From Eucalyptus grandis (taxonomy: Eukaryota > Streptophyta > Magnoliopsida > Myrtales > Myrtaceae), in contig NC_052622.1 of assembly GCF_016545825.1 (NCBI RefSeq), positions 8,065,001-8,129,000 of the forward strand: 64,000 nt of DNA. Direction: 5' to 3'. The translations under genes and the position numbers were made by a program. The notes under the pieces are model-generated. The model was not told the origin of the DNA. It did not search any database and worked only from the letters and a program-made list of their open reading frames with translations. Shown here one piece after another: positions 46,775 to 57,592 of the stretch (its first letter is position 1; every line of letters begins with the position of its first letter).

Positions 46775-49700
46775 TGTGACATCCAGAATTTTCAGTATTG
46801 TTTTCTATTAAATTAATCGGGCATTTCATTGACGTGTCTATAGGGTTGTTCTCGGGCCGATCACTCTCGAGATAACTAGACTACTGGGTATGCCATTAAA
46901 GAATATTAAGAGCAATGATAGGGGTCGGAATCCGACCGTAAACGAACTTCTCGACCGTGTTCATCTTTAGAGGTCATTCTGCACGTAAAAGATCGAATTG
47001 AGATCGTAGATAGGTTGGTTCGACCGAGATGTGTGGCCGATCGTGGGTGACTCCACTAAATTGGAAAATTCTCGTCGACCGGGCACTAATTTGATTTTCT
47101 GTCGTTTTGGTACCCCGTGTTGGTGTCGAGCCCTCGAGATTTTCACGACAATTGAGAGTCGCCAATGTGTCGAGTGGGTTCATTGTGCTCGAAGAAAATC
47201 GACCACGAGTCAATTGCCCTAAAAGTTCCAAACTACCCGTAGTCTAGGTCACACTAAAAGCACGCCGAGTGAAATTAACCGTCGATTTGAGCCGATTTCA
47301 GAAATCGAAAGTTCAGTGATGTCACAAGCTATTTTAGGAACGTGAATTCGGTCTCGAAGATTTTTCTAAGTCCCGAGATTTTACGGAAATTGGGTTCTGG
47401 ACGTCGTGGAAGTTTGGCCGAAGTTCGGATTGGCTAAATTAATGGGAAATTTGACTTTCGGGTTGAGCTTGTGTGTCGGGGAATTATAGAAAATCATTTG
47501 GGATTTTTCTACGTCAAAATGGGACCTCACTTTGGAGAGAATGGTTGTCAAGGCAAGCTAAGCCATCTCTCCCAAATTCGTGTACCCCCACCTACCACAC
47601 ACCTTTCGACCACTTTGGCCTTCTGGAAGAGCTGTGTTTTGATCAGCGCTCAAAGATTAATACATAGGTAAGAATGGCTTTGAAGATATTTTGCTAAATA
47701 TCCAACCAGTTTGTCACCAACTCTTCCTCATCCATCTCCTCTCTATCTTCGCACGTCTCCCTCAGCCAGTGCTCACAGCATTCGTCGACCTCTCCTACTG
47801 CTGCTTTGTCTTGCTTTCATTTTCATCCGAAGAGGCACCGCCTGCAATCCTCGATCGTTTGCTGCTTCTTCCGTCCGTCCATGATCGAAGCCGCACGTCA
47901 CCGAGCCATCTTCCTCGCGTCTTCAGCCCATCTCAGCCGTGCGATTGGTCAACTGCAGCGCTCATTGAAGACCATCAAAGCTGCCTTCTTCCGTTCGCTT
48001 TTCTAGCAGCGTGTTTTCGGCCCATGTTCCACGAAGCTACCCCTCTCCGCACGTTCGCGCCACTTGTCCAAGCACCGCGGTTCTTCGGTCAACAGCAGCA
48101 AGTTTTCTCCCATTTTGTTGACCACCGAGCGAAGCCGAAGCAGCCCTGTCCGCGTGGTCTTCAGCTGTTGCTTCATGCGGCCCTCGACGTCCAGCTCCAG
48201 CATCCCTCGGTCAACACCTGCAAGAACGAAGCAGTTGGTTGACCGTTTGAAGCCACTCTCCGTCCGCCAGCGAGGCCACGATCTACCGAAGCTCCACCGG
48301 GTGCAGACGTCTTCAGCCACGCGTCTCCACCGAATCAAACTCACGCGGTCAACCGTTGAAGACCACAGCAAGCGCCGAAACCATTTTGTTGACTGAAGCT
48401 CCTCACCGCTTCGTGCGTCCAGCGGAGCAACGTCCGCGAGCAGCTTCCGTCGTCAATCTTCTCCAGCACGTTGGCCCAGCGAAGCCAGCAATCTCGGATC
48501 AAATTTTCAGTCTTCAAGCCCAGCGAATTTAGTCTAGCTGGGCCCAATCACCCAGCAGCTCAGCCACTTCAGTTCAAGTTGCAGCCCAGTAATTTGAGGC
48601 CCAATTCAGCAGAATTTTATTGAGGCCCATCTCCTGCAGTCTTCAAGCCCAGTCCAATCCAAGTGAAGTAATTAGTCCAGCCCAGTTCAGCAGCCCATCA
48701 ACTGAAATTGCAAGCCCAAATTCCAGCAAAGAAATTTGAAGCCCAAGTGAAGTCAGCCCAGAAATTTCAGCAGGCCCAATTCAATTTGGGTCTGGCCCAA
48801 AGAAGAAACAAATCTCAGTTGGGCTGAGATTTGTTGGGCTGCTTAAGGCCCGGGTCCAAGTACGCGGTGTCGTCGAAAGTCCGATTTCTCGGCCGCCGTC
48901 GCTCGCCGTCGCGGTGTTCCGATACCCGTTTTGATCAAGTGAGTTTTACTCACTAATGCTTTATTAGTTTGCTAAATTCGTTTAGGGGTTGGTTAGATTT
49001 AATTAAATGCAATTAGGTGGTTAGATTAGTTTAGATCAATTAAATTAGAGACTTAATGATGCATGTTAGGTGGTTAGAAATAGACATTAGCAAGTAGGCA
49101 TGCCATGTTATTTATGGAACGAGTCTCGGAAATTTTCCGGGTTCGTATCGGCTTCCAATTAGGCTATAACGGGCCAAGTTGGATTTATTGCATTTATTTA
49201 ATATTTTCCGTAATTATTTAATTATTTATTTATTTTCCTAAAATTAGGGATAAATGAGGCCACGAAATTTTGCGCTGATTCCAATGGTACTGCTTATTTA
49301 TTCGAGGATCGATTGTGAAATTTCAAAGAAATTGGTGAATATGAGAATTTGTCCCAAAATTAGAAAATGTCGGTACTTGAAGGAAAGTAACTCTGTGAGG
49401 TTGTGAGTTGGATTAATTATTGCCGTGGGGCCGTGATGCCACCAAGTTAAGCACATTTGCCGAGTGTGGGGCCGTGATGCCACCAAGTTAAGAACATTTG
49501 CCAGTGGGCCGATGCCACCAAGTTGAGAAAATTGCCGTGGGGCCGTGATGCCACCAAGTTAAGAACATTTGTGTGGGGCGATGCCACCAAGTTGAGAAAT
49601 TGCCACAAAATGCCGTGATGCCACCAAGTTGAGAAAATTGCCGTGGGGCCGTGATGCCACCAAGTCTAGAAAATTTGCGAGTGGGGCCGTGATTCCACTA

Positions 49701-50399
49701 AAAATAAATTATGCCTATAGGGTCGTGATTCAGAGTCAAGAATGAAGAGTCGGGATGACTATGTGATATTTTGATGATGTAATCGATCGAGCCGATTGAT
49801 CGTTAAGTCGATCCGATTGATTGATGCTATGATTGCGTATTTATTATTTGAACTGACTTGCGGGAAGGAAACTGAGGCCATGTAAGTCCTCTAACCCATG
49901 ATGTGCTTAGGCAGCCTCAAGGCGTATTTTCTTACTAATCGGGTCTTGGGGGGGGTAGAACTCACAGACGGTCTCATTGGTTATTGAATAACCATTTCGG
50001 ACCCCGAGGAGAAGCTAAGGAAGAGGAACCTCAAGGGGAGAAAGACTTTTGAAGGAGAAGAAGATCCGAGAGGGGATCTTGAATATAACCCGATGTGGAT
50101 TGAGATCCCATCCCTTTTGTGGAACCCCGTCTTGGTATAGATAGGTGTGAGACTTTTATGCTGTAAATAGTATTGTAAATATACTATGAGTGGTGCTGTT
50201 AATGAAAGTGTGGTTGTGAATTTCATACGAAAAATATGGCCGCTTTCCTATCCCATTGTTTTATTGTCTCGGGATTTATAAATCGCTTCCGCATGTGCTT
50301 AATAAAAATAAAGGGTCGGCGATACATAGTCCCGGGATATCGCATTATAAAATCGACCAAGTAGAAGGATGTGCGCGAGTCCGAGGACGGGGCGTGACA
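46775..50399 (+). repeat. 3' LTR of the chromovirus (3625 bp)
   Basis: It starts TGTGACATCC and ends GGGGCGTGACA. It matches the 5' LTR over its full length. Differences are mostly 1-5-base indels, often in CG-rich words, with few clean substitutions. It includes a degraded copy of the minisatellite (49425-49700), missing parts of several units. The indel bias points to poorly polished sequence, so LTR divergence should not be used for dating. Confidence 0.85.
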
Positions 50400-51243
50400 T
50401 TCTTTTTGTGGTATCGTGAGCGAAGGTTAAGATGAGTGATAAGGAGCGTTGACCATGGGATAGTTAATAGGAAAGGCCTTTTAAATTCATGCTTTGTTGC
50501 ATGTCCGTGTTACCGAGTGCTAAAATTGTTTGTTATTTGAATCGCTCCGCTTCTAATTCGGTTGAATTGGAAGTAGGTGTCGCCTTTAAAGCGACACTAT
50601 GAGCGATCGGGAGCCGAGACTCCGCAAAGAGGGCCAAGATAGGGCCGTGACTCGAGCGCCGACTAGAGCCCACCCGAGGAGGCCGTGGGTCGAGCGCCAA
50701 AGACAAAGCTAGCGCGAGTGGAATGATTCCACCGGTTGTAGAGGTGGGGAGTAGCACCACCTCCCGTTGGTGCCGGGGTAGGCCCGGGTGAGCAAGGGAC
50801 CTCGGGAATAAACCGTGCTCTAGATGCTATGCGGGAGATAATGGGCAACAGCCCGAGATCGACCGCCGCCTTACCGCCGCTGTGAGCTGCCCACCGCACC
50901 GCTAATGCCGCCGGGTGCCGCCGCTGTACTGCGCGCGCACTCCGCCGCAGCTCAGCCGAAGGTCCACTGAATAGTGGTCGGGAATGCACCACCCATCATC
51001 GATTGGTAGAACAATTTTACCCGAAGTTGAATCCGCCTCGCCACGGACGGAGACCCCGGGGCCGCCGCTTCATGGATCAAGAAATTGAGAAAGCTTTCGC
51101 GACCGCTAATGTGCAATGAGACCGAAAAGGTACTACTTGCAACTTACCACCTGGATGGAGTCATGGATACTTGGTGGAAGACAACCAGAGAAACCATATT
51201 CTGTGGCGTTGTTCCAGTGGAACACCTTTCGAGAAGCTTTTAA
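50400..51243 (+). mobile_element. Second chromovirus internal region (5' leader and start of gag), cut by gap
   Basis: Immediately after the second LTR the sequence repeats 41842-42715: altered primer site, leader, ATG at 50599 (MSDREPR...), gag N-terminus up to ACACCTTTCGAGAAGCTTTTAA, then N. It is not the target DNA expected at the end of a simple insertion. Either two elements share an LTR, or the assembly misjoined reads from a related copy. Many small indels distort the GC-rich part (50870-50960). Confidence 0.8.
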
Positions 51244-51343
51244 NNNNNNNNNNNNNNNNNNNNNNNNNNNNNNNNNNNNNNNNNNNNNNNNNNNNNNNNN
51301 NNNNNNNNNNNNNNNNNNNNNNNNNNNNNNNNNNNNNNNNNNN
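51244..51343. other. Assembly gap (100 N)
   Basis: Exactly 100 N, the usual placeholder for a scaffold join of unknown length. Sequence left of it is retroelement; right of it is block C flank. Any open frame crossing it is meaningless. Confidence 0.99.
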
Positions 51344-51649
51344 TAAGTGGAATTCTGAGTGATACATAAAGTAAATTACAAACCGATTTATCAATGATTA
51401 CTGAACCTTGATATGTGGTAATAAGCGGTATGAAGGATGATCCTAGTAACAATTGAAAAGCCAATGGAATATGTAAAATCTTAGTGGCGGCCATCAAAGT
51501 TGAACAATATGATTGCGGTGGAGCAACTGATAAGTTACCAAATTCGCAGCTTCCTATTTACCAAATCTAGCTTTAAAAGGACTAACTGATTCTCTAAGCC
51601 TCTTTGCTTGTATGGTAGGCAACCGTGATCCTTTGAGGGACAGGTTAAA
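51344..51649. other. Block C flank after the gap, no gene
   Basis: AT-rich sequence with GAAGGATGATCCTAGTAACAATTG, loosely matching 24753 and 63560. It leads to the ankyrin remnant below. Confidence 0.5.
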
Positions 51650-51850
51650 GCAAAAAAAAATAGGATCAGTTAAAGGGACTCAAAGCAAATAAAGAAACTA
51701 TTTACGTGGATTTATTCTACAACAAGTTTAGCCCTTTATGTAATATAAAATGGTTGCTTTGGTCTGTCTTTCGTGGGATGTGCAAGTTGTCTGCCTCAAT
51801 ATCACCTCTAGATCTTGGAGAAGAACGTTTTGGTATAGGGAGGTATGTCC
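51650..51850 (+). pseudogene. Decayed ankyrin exon 2 fragment, block C
   Basis: Landmarks shared with the other remnants are TAGGATCAGTTAAAG, TTTAGCCCTTTATG, AAAATGGTTGCTTTGGTC (LVC for LVH) and CTCGACATC-like CAATATCACCTCTAGATC, then GGAGGTATGTCC, a donor-like context. It is shorter than the remnants at 5745 and 63660 and has lost the conserved AVDI piece. Confidence 0.45.
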
Positions 51851-52323
51851 TTTTCAAAATGATTAATATGTCCTTTCCTTTTTCTTTTGTTAATTGTCTA
51901 ATTTTTCCTTTGTTAATTCTAATTGTCTTCAATCTTGAAGCTCGATCACACACTTTTTAATTTATTATTTCTTAATTGGTTCACTCTTATTCAGTGATGT
52001 TATTAGTATATCAATAAAATATCCTTGTTTTCTACTGCATGAGGACTACCATTCTTTCTCAAATTAGCTCAAGTGTCCTTTCTTGTCACTCCTTTTTGCC
52101 TCCACACCACACCACAAGTTGACCGTGCTAAATTTAGTATGCACTTTGCACGACATCGTGCAAAGTTTGTAAATATCTGCAAATTTAGTTTGCACTTTGC
52201 CTCCACACCTCACCACTGGGATGTATGTGTGGCGATACATACATCCTCCGGCCGAAGAGTTGATTCCTGGGTCAATCAATCTCTGGCCCAACGGAACAGG
52301 ACGAAACGGAGGACTTGCTAAAC

Positions 52324-52400
52324 ATGCGCCTAGTGGTGGTGGCAAACACCGGTTACCAGTACCACCAGCGTTGGTCGAGCGGCTCCTCTCTTTCATGAAT
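52324..52400 (+). pseudogene. Relic of a PGG-domain exon, block C
   Basis: ATGCGCCTAGTGGTGGTGGC aligns with 25470 (ATGCGCCCAGTGGCGGC) and with gene A NTRLVVATL. The preceding CTCTGGCCCAACGGAACAGG also aligns with block B. After VVVA the reading no longer follows the PGG core, so only the first few residues are recognisable. Confidence 0.45.
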
Positions 52401-52810
52401 TGACTTTTTTGAGGGCGTACCTCTAATTTACGCTTTGACTTATTTTTTTGAGGATTCTTTGTGCGAGCACTCATAGTCTTTAGCTTGTTTAAAGTGAAAC
52501 ACCTTTATTGATCTCTTTTTTAAGAGGAGGTACCTCGGTCTGAACCACCAAGCAAACCCGTGGCGTCTTATTAATTTCTTGCACTAAAATTATTATAACA
52601 AATAATTTATAGTTATTCATGTCAAGCGATCTTGTGAAACAATATTTAAACTAGAAAAATTTAACGTTCAAATCCACATAAAATTTTGTAGGATCATAAT
52701 AATTTTTATAAAGTTTAAATGTGTTACTTCATATTTAAATTAATATATTGTCTCTTTACACAACCCTTGTTACCTTGCAATAACTACATTACTTGCAAAG
52801 CTTAGGCTCG

Positions 52811-53459
52811 ATGGACGTAAAGGTATCTATAGGAGAGGAGCAACAAGATCCAGCAAAAGTGTATGCAGCTGCTAAAAATCTGGCCGATGTCATCAAAGGC
52901 GCCAATGTCGAAGATATCATTTCCGCGATCGAAACACTTGCCTGTCAAGCTGATTCGTCTGCCGTTTTCAATTTCCGGAGGCTGTCGAGGGGTTCGCTAC
53001 TCCACATTGCAGCAGCCACCGGCAAGAGCAACATCCTGAGGCTCCTGCTTGATCGTGTCGATGCCTACCTCATAGCCGCCCAAGATGATTGGGGGAATAC
53101 CCCTCTCCACATCGCCACTAAGGCCAAGGCATTTGGAGTCGTCGCTATGCCGATTCGCCATGCAAGAGACCTCCCCGACGTGGATGACAAGAACTGGATC
53201 CTGAGGATGAAGAACAATCATGGAAACACCGCTTTGCACGAGGCCGTGCTTACATGTGACGTTGACTTGGTGAGGCATCTGTTGAACGAAAATTCGGAGC
53301 TCGTGTGCTTGGCGAACGCGGATCAGAAATCTCCCCTGTACCTGGCCATTGACACCTGCGACCCCCAGATATTTCAGGTTTTACTTTCGCCCTCGCTCGA
53401 CCCATCAAGAATAGAAGGCTTGCCGCCCGTTCATTGCGCCGTTGCATGTAAACAATATG
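52811..53459 (+). CDS. Gene C exon 1: ankyrin units 1-5
   Basis: It starts at ATG 52811 (MDVKVSIGEEQQDPAKVYAA), chosen by alignment to gene A; an in-frame TTG lies 18 bases upstream. Units: SLLHIAAATGKSNILRLLL, GNTPLHIATKAKAFGVV, GNTALHEAVLTCDVDLVRHL, KSPLYLAIDTCDPQIFQVLL, GLPPVHCAVACKQY. Donor GGTATG places the last exon base at 53459 (phase 1). It lacks the roughly 45-residue N-terminal insert of gene A. Confidence 0.85.
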
Positions 53460-56400
53460 GTATGTACTTAAATTTACTTATGGGAAATATCTATAGATGT
53501 GGACTGAATTCATTTCAAATCTGTGCAACCACTCTTTGTGTTTGCCCAATCTGTTACGGGTGTTCACATAAAATTTCACGCCTTGCTTATTAAAGTAGTT
53601 AGGTACCCATGAAGAAGTTGCAACTGCCATATCATTCTCCTAATAAACAAATTATCTCCCATTACAACATACTAGATCAGCTCAAATACATTCCAGACTC
53701 TATAGGAATTCAAGCATTTGCCCCAAATCTGTCCCATTTCACATTTCCCCAATGGAATTGGGCAGAGGGCGGGCTTATGCGGAGCGTCCATTGAACCCAT
53801 ACTTCTTTAGTTATCTTTAAAATAATCATAATTTGTTCGACTATGTACGTCTATTAAAAGTTTCATCATAACTATCCGATTTTTATTTTTACATAAAGAT
53901 ATATCATTTTAGTTTTTGTAGTCATATAATTGTAATAATGAATCAACGTGATGTTAAAGGAAAATTCATCCATTTAATGAAATGATATAAATGATTGGAT
54001 GCTAGTTTTTAATCTATTGTGAAAATAACAATTTTCTAAACCACAAAAAAATAATAAGTAATTATAAATTGCTGTGGGTCCACTCCCTTAAAAGTTTGTG
54101 ACTCACAACATACAGTTACTCTTACAGTAGCTTAAAAACTATTATGTTTGCAAAGTTCATAAAATAATACATGTTTCAATTTAATCATGAATTTGTAGAT
54201 TAAGTGAATAATTTTAATATCTTTAGTTATGTCTCATGAAAATCTACTTTCTAATGCATTACTTGTGGTTGATATACGTTTTGGAAAATCGTAGACCAGG
54301 CCTGCATAAATCTGCCCTGTATCTTTTTGCCTAGTCCGGGAAAATTTGCTCGGTTTGGGCAAGGCACCTCGGGGCGACAAGCCCTGTGCCCATTCGAATT
54401 ATCAATTAATACATAAATCAACGTATACGTACATACATGCTTTCACCTAATAATAATAATTAGACGTTTTTAGATTATTCAGATTGGTATATTATATAGA
54501 GTTTCTTCAGCTATGTTGATAACACATCCCAAGTAATGCAGGTAGAAACTAATCTTGCAGTCTCCTTTACTCTATGCACGTAATTCTGTGTCCAATCGCA
54601 TTTTCATTTTGGACATGCATTAGAAATCACAAAAAGAAAATACAGAAGGTCCTCATGTGTACGAAATCCCCACATAAAATCTTACGACTTCAAAGTAAAT
54701 AAATCTTAAATGTTAATAGTGAATCATTAGGTGCAGATTATTTTCATAGAATTTGTACTTATTGAACGTATCCGTACACAAATAAAACATTATATGTGTA
54801 TTTGATTTTTGACAATGAGATTTTTACATGATCAAGATTGTGAAAGTACAAAGATTCATGAACTAGGTAGAGGGTGAGATTCGACATAAAATTATATTCC
54901 TGTTTAGGAAAAATTCATCCATCTCTGTATTTGTCCACATCAATGTGGTGCCTAAAAATTCATACAAAGCTTTTATGCCTTTTATATTATTGTACGATAT
55001 TATTTTACCTTGATTTAATTTGAATGTGCAAACTTTCAAATCCACGAAACGTAGAAGAGTTCAATTTATATATAGTGCGTGTGTGACGGTGGCGCCACAT
55101 CCGCTGACTTGGGTGGATTCCGCTCAACTCTAAAAGAAATTTTATTTAGTTTTTGCTCAAAGGTTTGGTAAATATGCAATTTCTTAATTGAGCTTAATAG
55201 GTGCCGACCTTTACAAAGAAGTTGACATTTGCTTTATACTTGCCAGAATTTGACGAACATAATAGGAAAAGACCATTCTCCTTTTCTTGATCTTGCCCTA
55301 GCTATTTAAATGTCATTTCCTTTTTGTCCTTAACATTATATTTGCGGACTCTATAGATACTTCATAACATGGAAATGTCATATAATTTGCCATAGATTTT
55401 TACAGTAAAATCTTAGTACATGTTGATGTCACATTGCTTTGGATGAAAATGTTCTGAAATTTGTCTAAAGTCATTCCAAAATACGTAAACGGGATCCTTT
55501 CCAAATTTATCTAAAGTCTCACGTATTGTGTTCCATGATGCTAGAGAAGGAAAGTCACAATATTTTTTGAACCAAAAATGGGTTAGATAAACCTTTCAAA
55601 GCCTTGATTTATTCAATCGAAATTATCACCACTAGTTTCACCATTGCAATCTAATTCCCCATCAACGACTATGAACTCTAATAGTGATTAAGGTTATGTT
55701 GAAGATGTCCTTATCCCAGGTTAAGATGCATTAAAACCAACCAAGCCCCAACCAGTGTCAAATGTTTATGCGGACGGTGGTCCCTAATTTGGAGCTCCTG
55801 ATTCCAGGTTCACTTCGTGAGATACTCAAAAAGGATGTGAAGCTTTTCGCAATGAGAGACCCTGGAGAAGGTAATGTATTCCATTTAGCAGCTTTTTGGA
55901 ATGTGCCCCAAGTATTCGACCTCTTACGACCAGAAACCGAATATTTGGCTCGAGAACGGGACAAAAATGGGGATCTTCCCATTCATATTGCCAGCAAGGA
56001 GGGTCGTGTTGCACTAATCGAGAAGCTACTTCCGGTATCACTTTGCGTAAATCGGCAAGGACAAACCATTCTTCATGTGGCGGCAAAATATGGGAAAGAA
56101 AAAGTAGTGAAATATATACTCAGACATCCCGATTTGGGGGAGATGATAAATGAAAGAGATCATGATGGAAATACACCTTCACACTTGGCAGCGAAGGAGA
56201 TTCAACCTGCCGCTTTGGTTCATCTTGTGCTGGATAAAAGAATGAACCCCTCCCTTGTCAACCACGAGTACTTGGCTGCTGTCGACCTCACTACTAGCAA
56301 GTTCTTTCGACCTCGCTCGCCAGCGACGTTACGAAGGGTAGGTAACATGAACAGTCACTATTTTATTCATCAACTTACTTGAAATTTATGTAGACTAATA

Positions 56401-57592
56401 CCTTAGTTAAGCGCAGATCTTATATTCAAATGATTATGCTCGCAGTCAACAAGACTGTTAAAGTATTAATAAATTTCCCAGAATAGCCGAGACTCCTCTA
56501 GGATTAATTTTGCACGAGTCTCTAATTTAGCCTTAATGGGAGGTACTTAAATTTTTCTCATGAAACAAGTGAATATCTCTGACAAATGCTGAGATAAAAA
56601 GTTATATGTCTCGATTAATTGAGCCTATAAATAGGATTGGGGGATGTCAAAGTTGCAATCCTTTTTTCTTAGAAAGCCAGGGGTCAAGGCGGCAAATTTG
56701 ACCACTCTAAGGTGAACCATATACATTTCATTCGTGTCTCTTTTCTCATTTGCAGCGAACTTGCTACTCTAGTGTTTATTCTTTAAAAAGTGGGGACACG
56801 CCATTCTTTTGAAGTGAAAGTTTTCCTTTAAATGAATACTCCAGAGTTCGTTTCCGTTATCGATTCACCAACAATTTGTTCTTTCTTTCCTTTTTCATAT
56901 GTTTACGATCTCAGCGCTGGGCACGCATCCTGTTATCAAGTGTGTCAGCAAAGAGATCAGATCGAATTATACTTAAGCCAGATGCTCGAGACGAAAAGTA
57001 CGAGAAGATAATTTTGCCACATTTTCAGAGATGGGATGACACCATCAATACCCTCTCGTTGGTGGCAACGCTAGTGACCACTGTGACTTTTGCAGCTGGT
57101 TTCACCGTTCCTGGAGGAATGAACGGCTCAGACATGCCCTCCAGAGATGACCGGGGCATGGCTACGATGCTGGATAATAGAATGTTCCAGGCCTTTGTGA
57201 TTTGCAACACCATCGCGATGTTCTGCTCAATGACCTCGGTCATCCTCTTCTTGTTGGCGTACCTGGCTGAAGTCCACTCATCACTACTTCTATGCATGAT
57301 TGCAGCAGCGTCACTAGCAATTTCACTCCCAGCAATGTCTGCCGCTTTCTTAACTGGTGTCATCTTGACCGTTGGCAAACTCCCTTGGCTTGCCACCACG
57401 ATAATAATTTTGGGATCCATTTTCATCCTCATCATAGCAGGTGCTTTATTATCGCCGGTGGTTTTTGAATTAACAGGAATTCTCTTACGTTGGAACTGCC
57501 TTCGTCCTATCCGTCCTCTGGCAGGCTGGTTTATTCTCGCTTTCTTTCGTTGTGTTAACCTTGAGACGGCGTTCATTGCGGATGACTCATAA
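52811..57592 (+). CDS. Gene C: ankyrin-repeat/PGG membrane protein (ACD6/ITN1-like)
   Basis: Exon 1 is 52811-53459, exon 2 about 55762-56337, exon 3 56915-57592, roughly 630 codons. The N-terminal half has ankyrin units (protein-protein contacts, cytosolic side). The C-terminal half has the PGG domain and four membrane segments. Family members such as Arabidopsis ACD6 and ITN1 act at membranes in defence and salt/ROS signalling; here that is inferred. All three exons are open and the exon 2/3 splice is in phase. The weak point is exon 1/exon 2: exon 1 ends with one base of a codon, and I found no acceptor with matching phase. The best one (CCAG at 55755) leads to a stop at CCCTAA. Gene C has one base more than gene A at GCGGACGGTGG. 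It may be intact with an unusual acceptor, or slightly broken. Confidence 0.7.
53460..55761 (+). other. Gene C intron 1 (about 2.3 kb)
   Basis: AT-rich, no gene. It shares stretches with gene A intron 1 (around 54690). An isolated moderately GC-rich patch at 54290-54400 (GGGGCGACAAGCCC) has no counterpart in gene A. The acceptor is undecided. Confidence 0.6.
55762..56337 (+). CDS. Gene C exon 2: ankyrin units 6-8
   Basis: Open for 192 codons to donor GTAGGT at 56338 (phase 0). Units: GNVFHLAAFWNVPQVFDLL, NGDLPIHIASKEGRVALI, QGQTILHVAAKYGKEKVVKY, DGNTPSHLAAKEIQPAAL. The shown start is the first in-frame ATG; the true exon start is probably within ~10 bases of TATGCGGACGG. The ASN-free KNGDL stretch shows the base that gene A lacks. 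Confidence 0.8.
56338..56914 (+). other. Gene C intron 2
   Basis: Donor GTAGGT, acceptor TTTACGATCTCAG. It aligns with gene A intron 2 throughout (AGCCTATAAATAGG, GGCAAATTTGACCACTCTAA, CAGAGTTCG(T)TT). Confidence 0.8.
56915..57592 (+). CDS. Gene C exon 3: PGG domain and four membrane segments
   Basis: It opens RWARILLSSVSAKRSDRIIL in phase 0. PGG core: LVATLVTTVTFAAGFTVPGG at about 57059-57118, then RGMATMLDNRMFQAFVICNT. Membrane segments lie around TLVTTVTFAAGF, FVICNTIAMFCSMTSVILFLLAYL, SLAISLPAMSAAFLTGVIL and LATTIIILGSIFILIIAGALL. It stops at TAA (57590-57592) after AFIADDS, shorter than gene A. The full 226-codon exon with stop is undamaged. Confidence 0.9.
   Translation, partial: RWARILLSSVSAKRSDRIILKPDARDEKYEKIILPHFQRWDDTINTLSLVATLVTTVTFAAGFTVPGGMNGSDMPSRDDRGMATMLDNRMFQAFVICNTIAMFCSMTSVILFLLAYLAEVHSSLLLCMIAAASLAISLPAMSAAFLTGVILTVGKLPWLATTIIILGSIFILIIAGALLSPVVFELTGILLRWNCLRPIRPLAGWFILAFFRCVNLETAFIADDS

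Larger units (their letters stand above)
38197..50399 (+). mobile_element. Ty3/gypsy chromovirus (Tekay/Del-like), LTR to LTR, decayed
   Basis: A 12.2-kb element: 5' LTR, primer site, gag, pol in the order protease, reverse transcriptase, RNase H, integrase, a chromodomain-like tail, polypurine tract, 3' LTR. The long LTRs, initiator tRNA-Met primer site and ATWE-type C-terminal tail fit the Tekay/Del clade. Reading frames are broken many times by 1-2-base indels, so no full polyprotein is encoded as written. It interrupts the right duplication copy at GTATCTTCTT. The right target duplication cannot be checked, because a further internal region and a gap follow the second LTR. Confidence 0.85.

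Noticed and set aside
47691..48242. 183-codon frame in the 3' LTR (similar frames at 39180-39535 in the 5' LTR)
   Set aside because: The frame differs between the two LTRs because of indels, no domain is present, and it lies in noncoding LTR sequence.
51116..51497. Frames spanning the run of N
   Set aside because: They cross 100 unknown bases and cannot be read.
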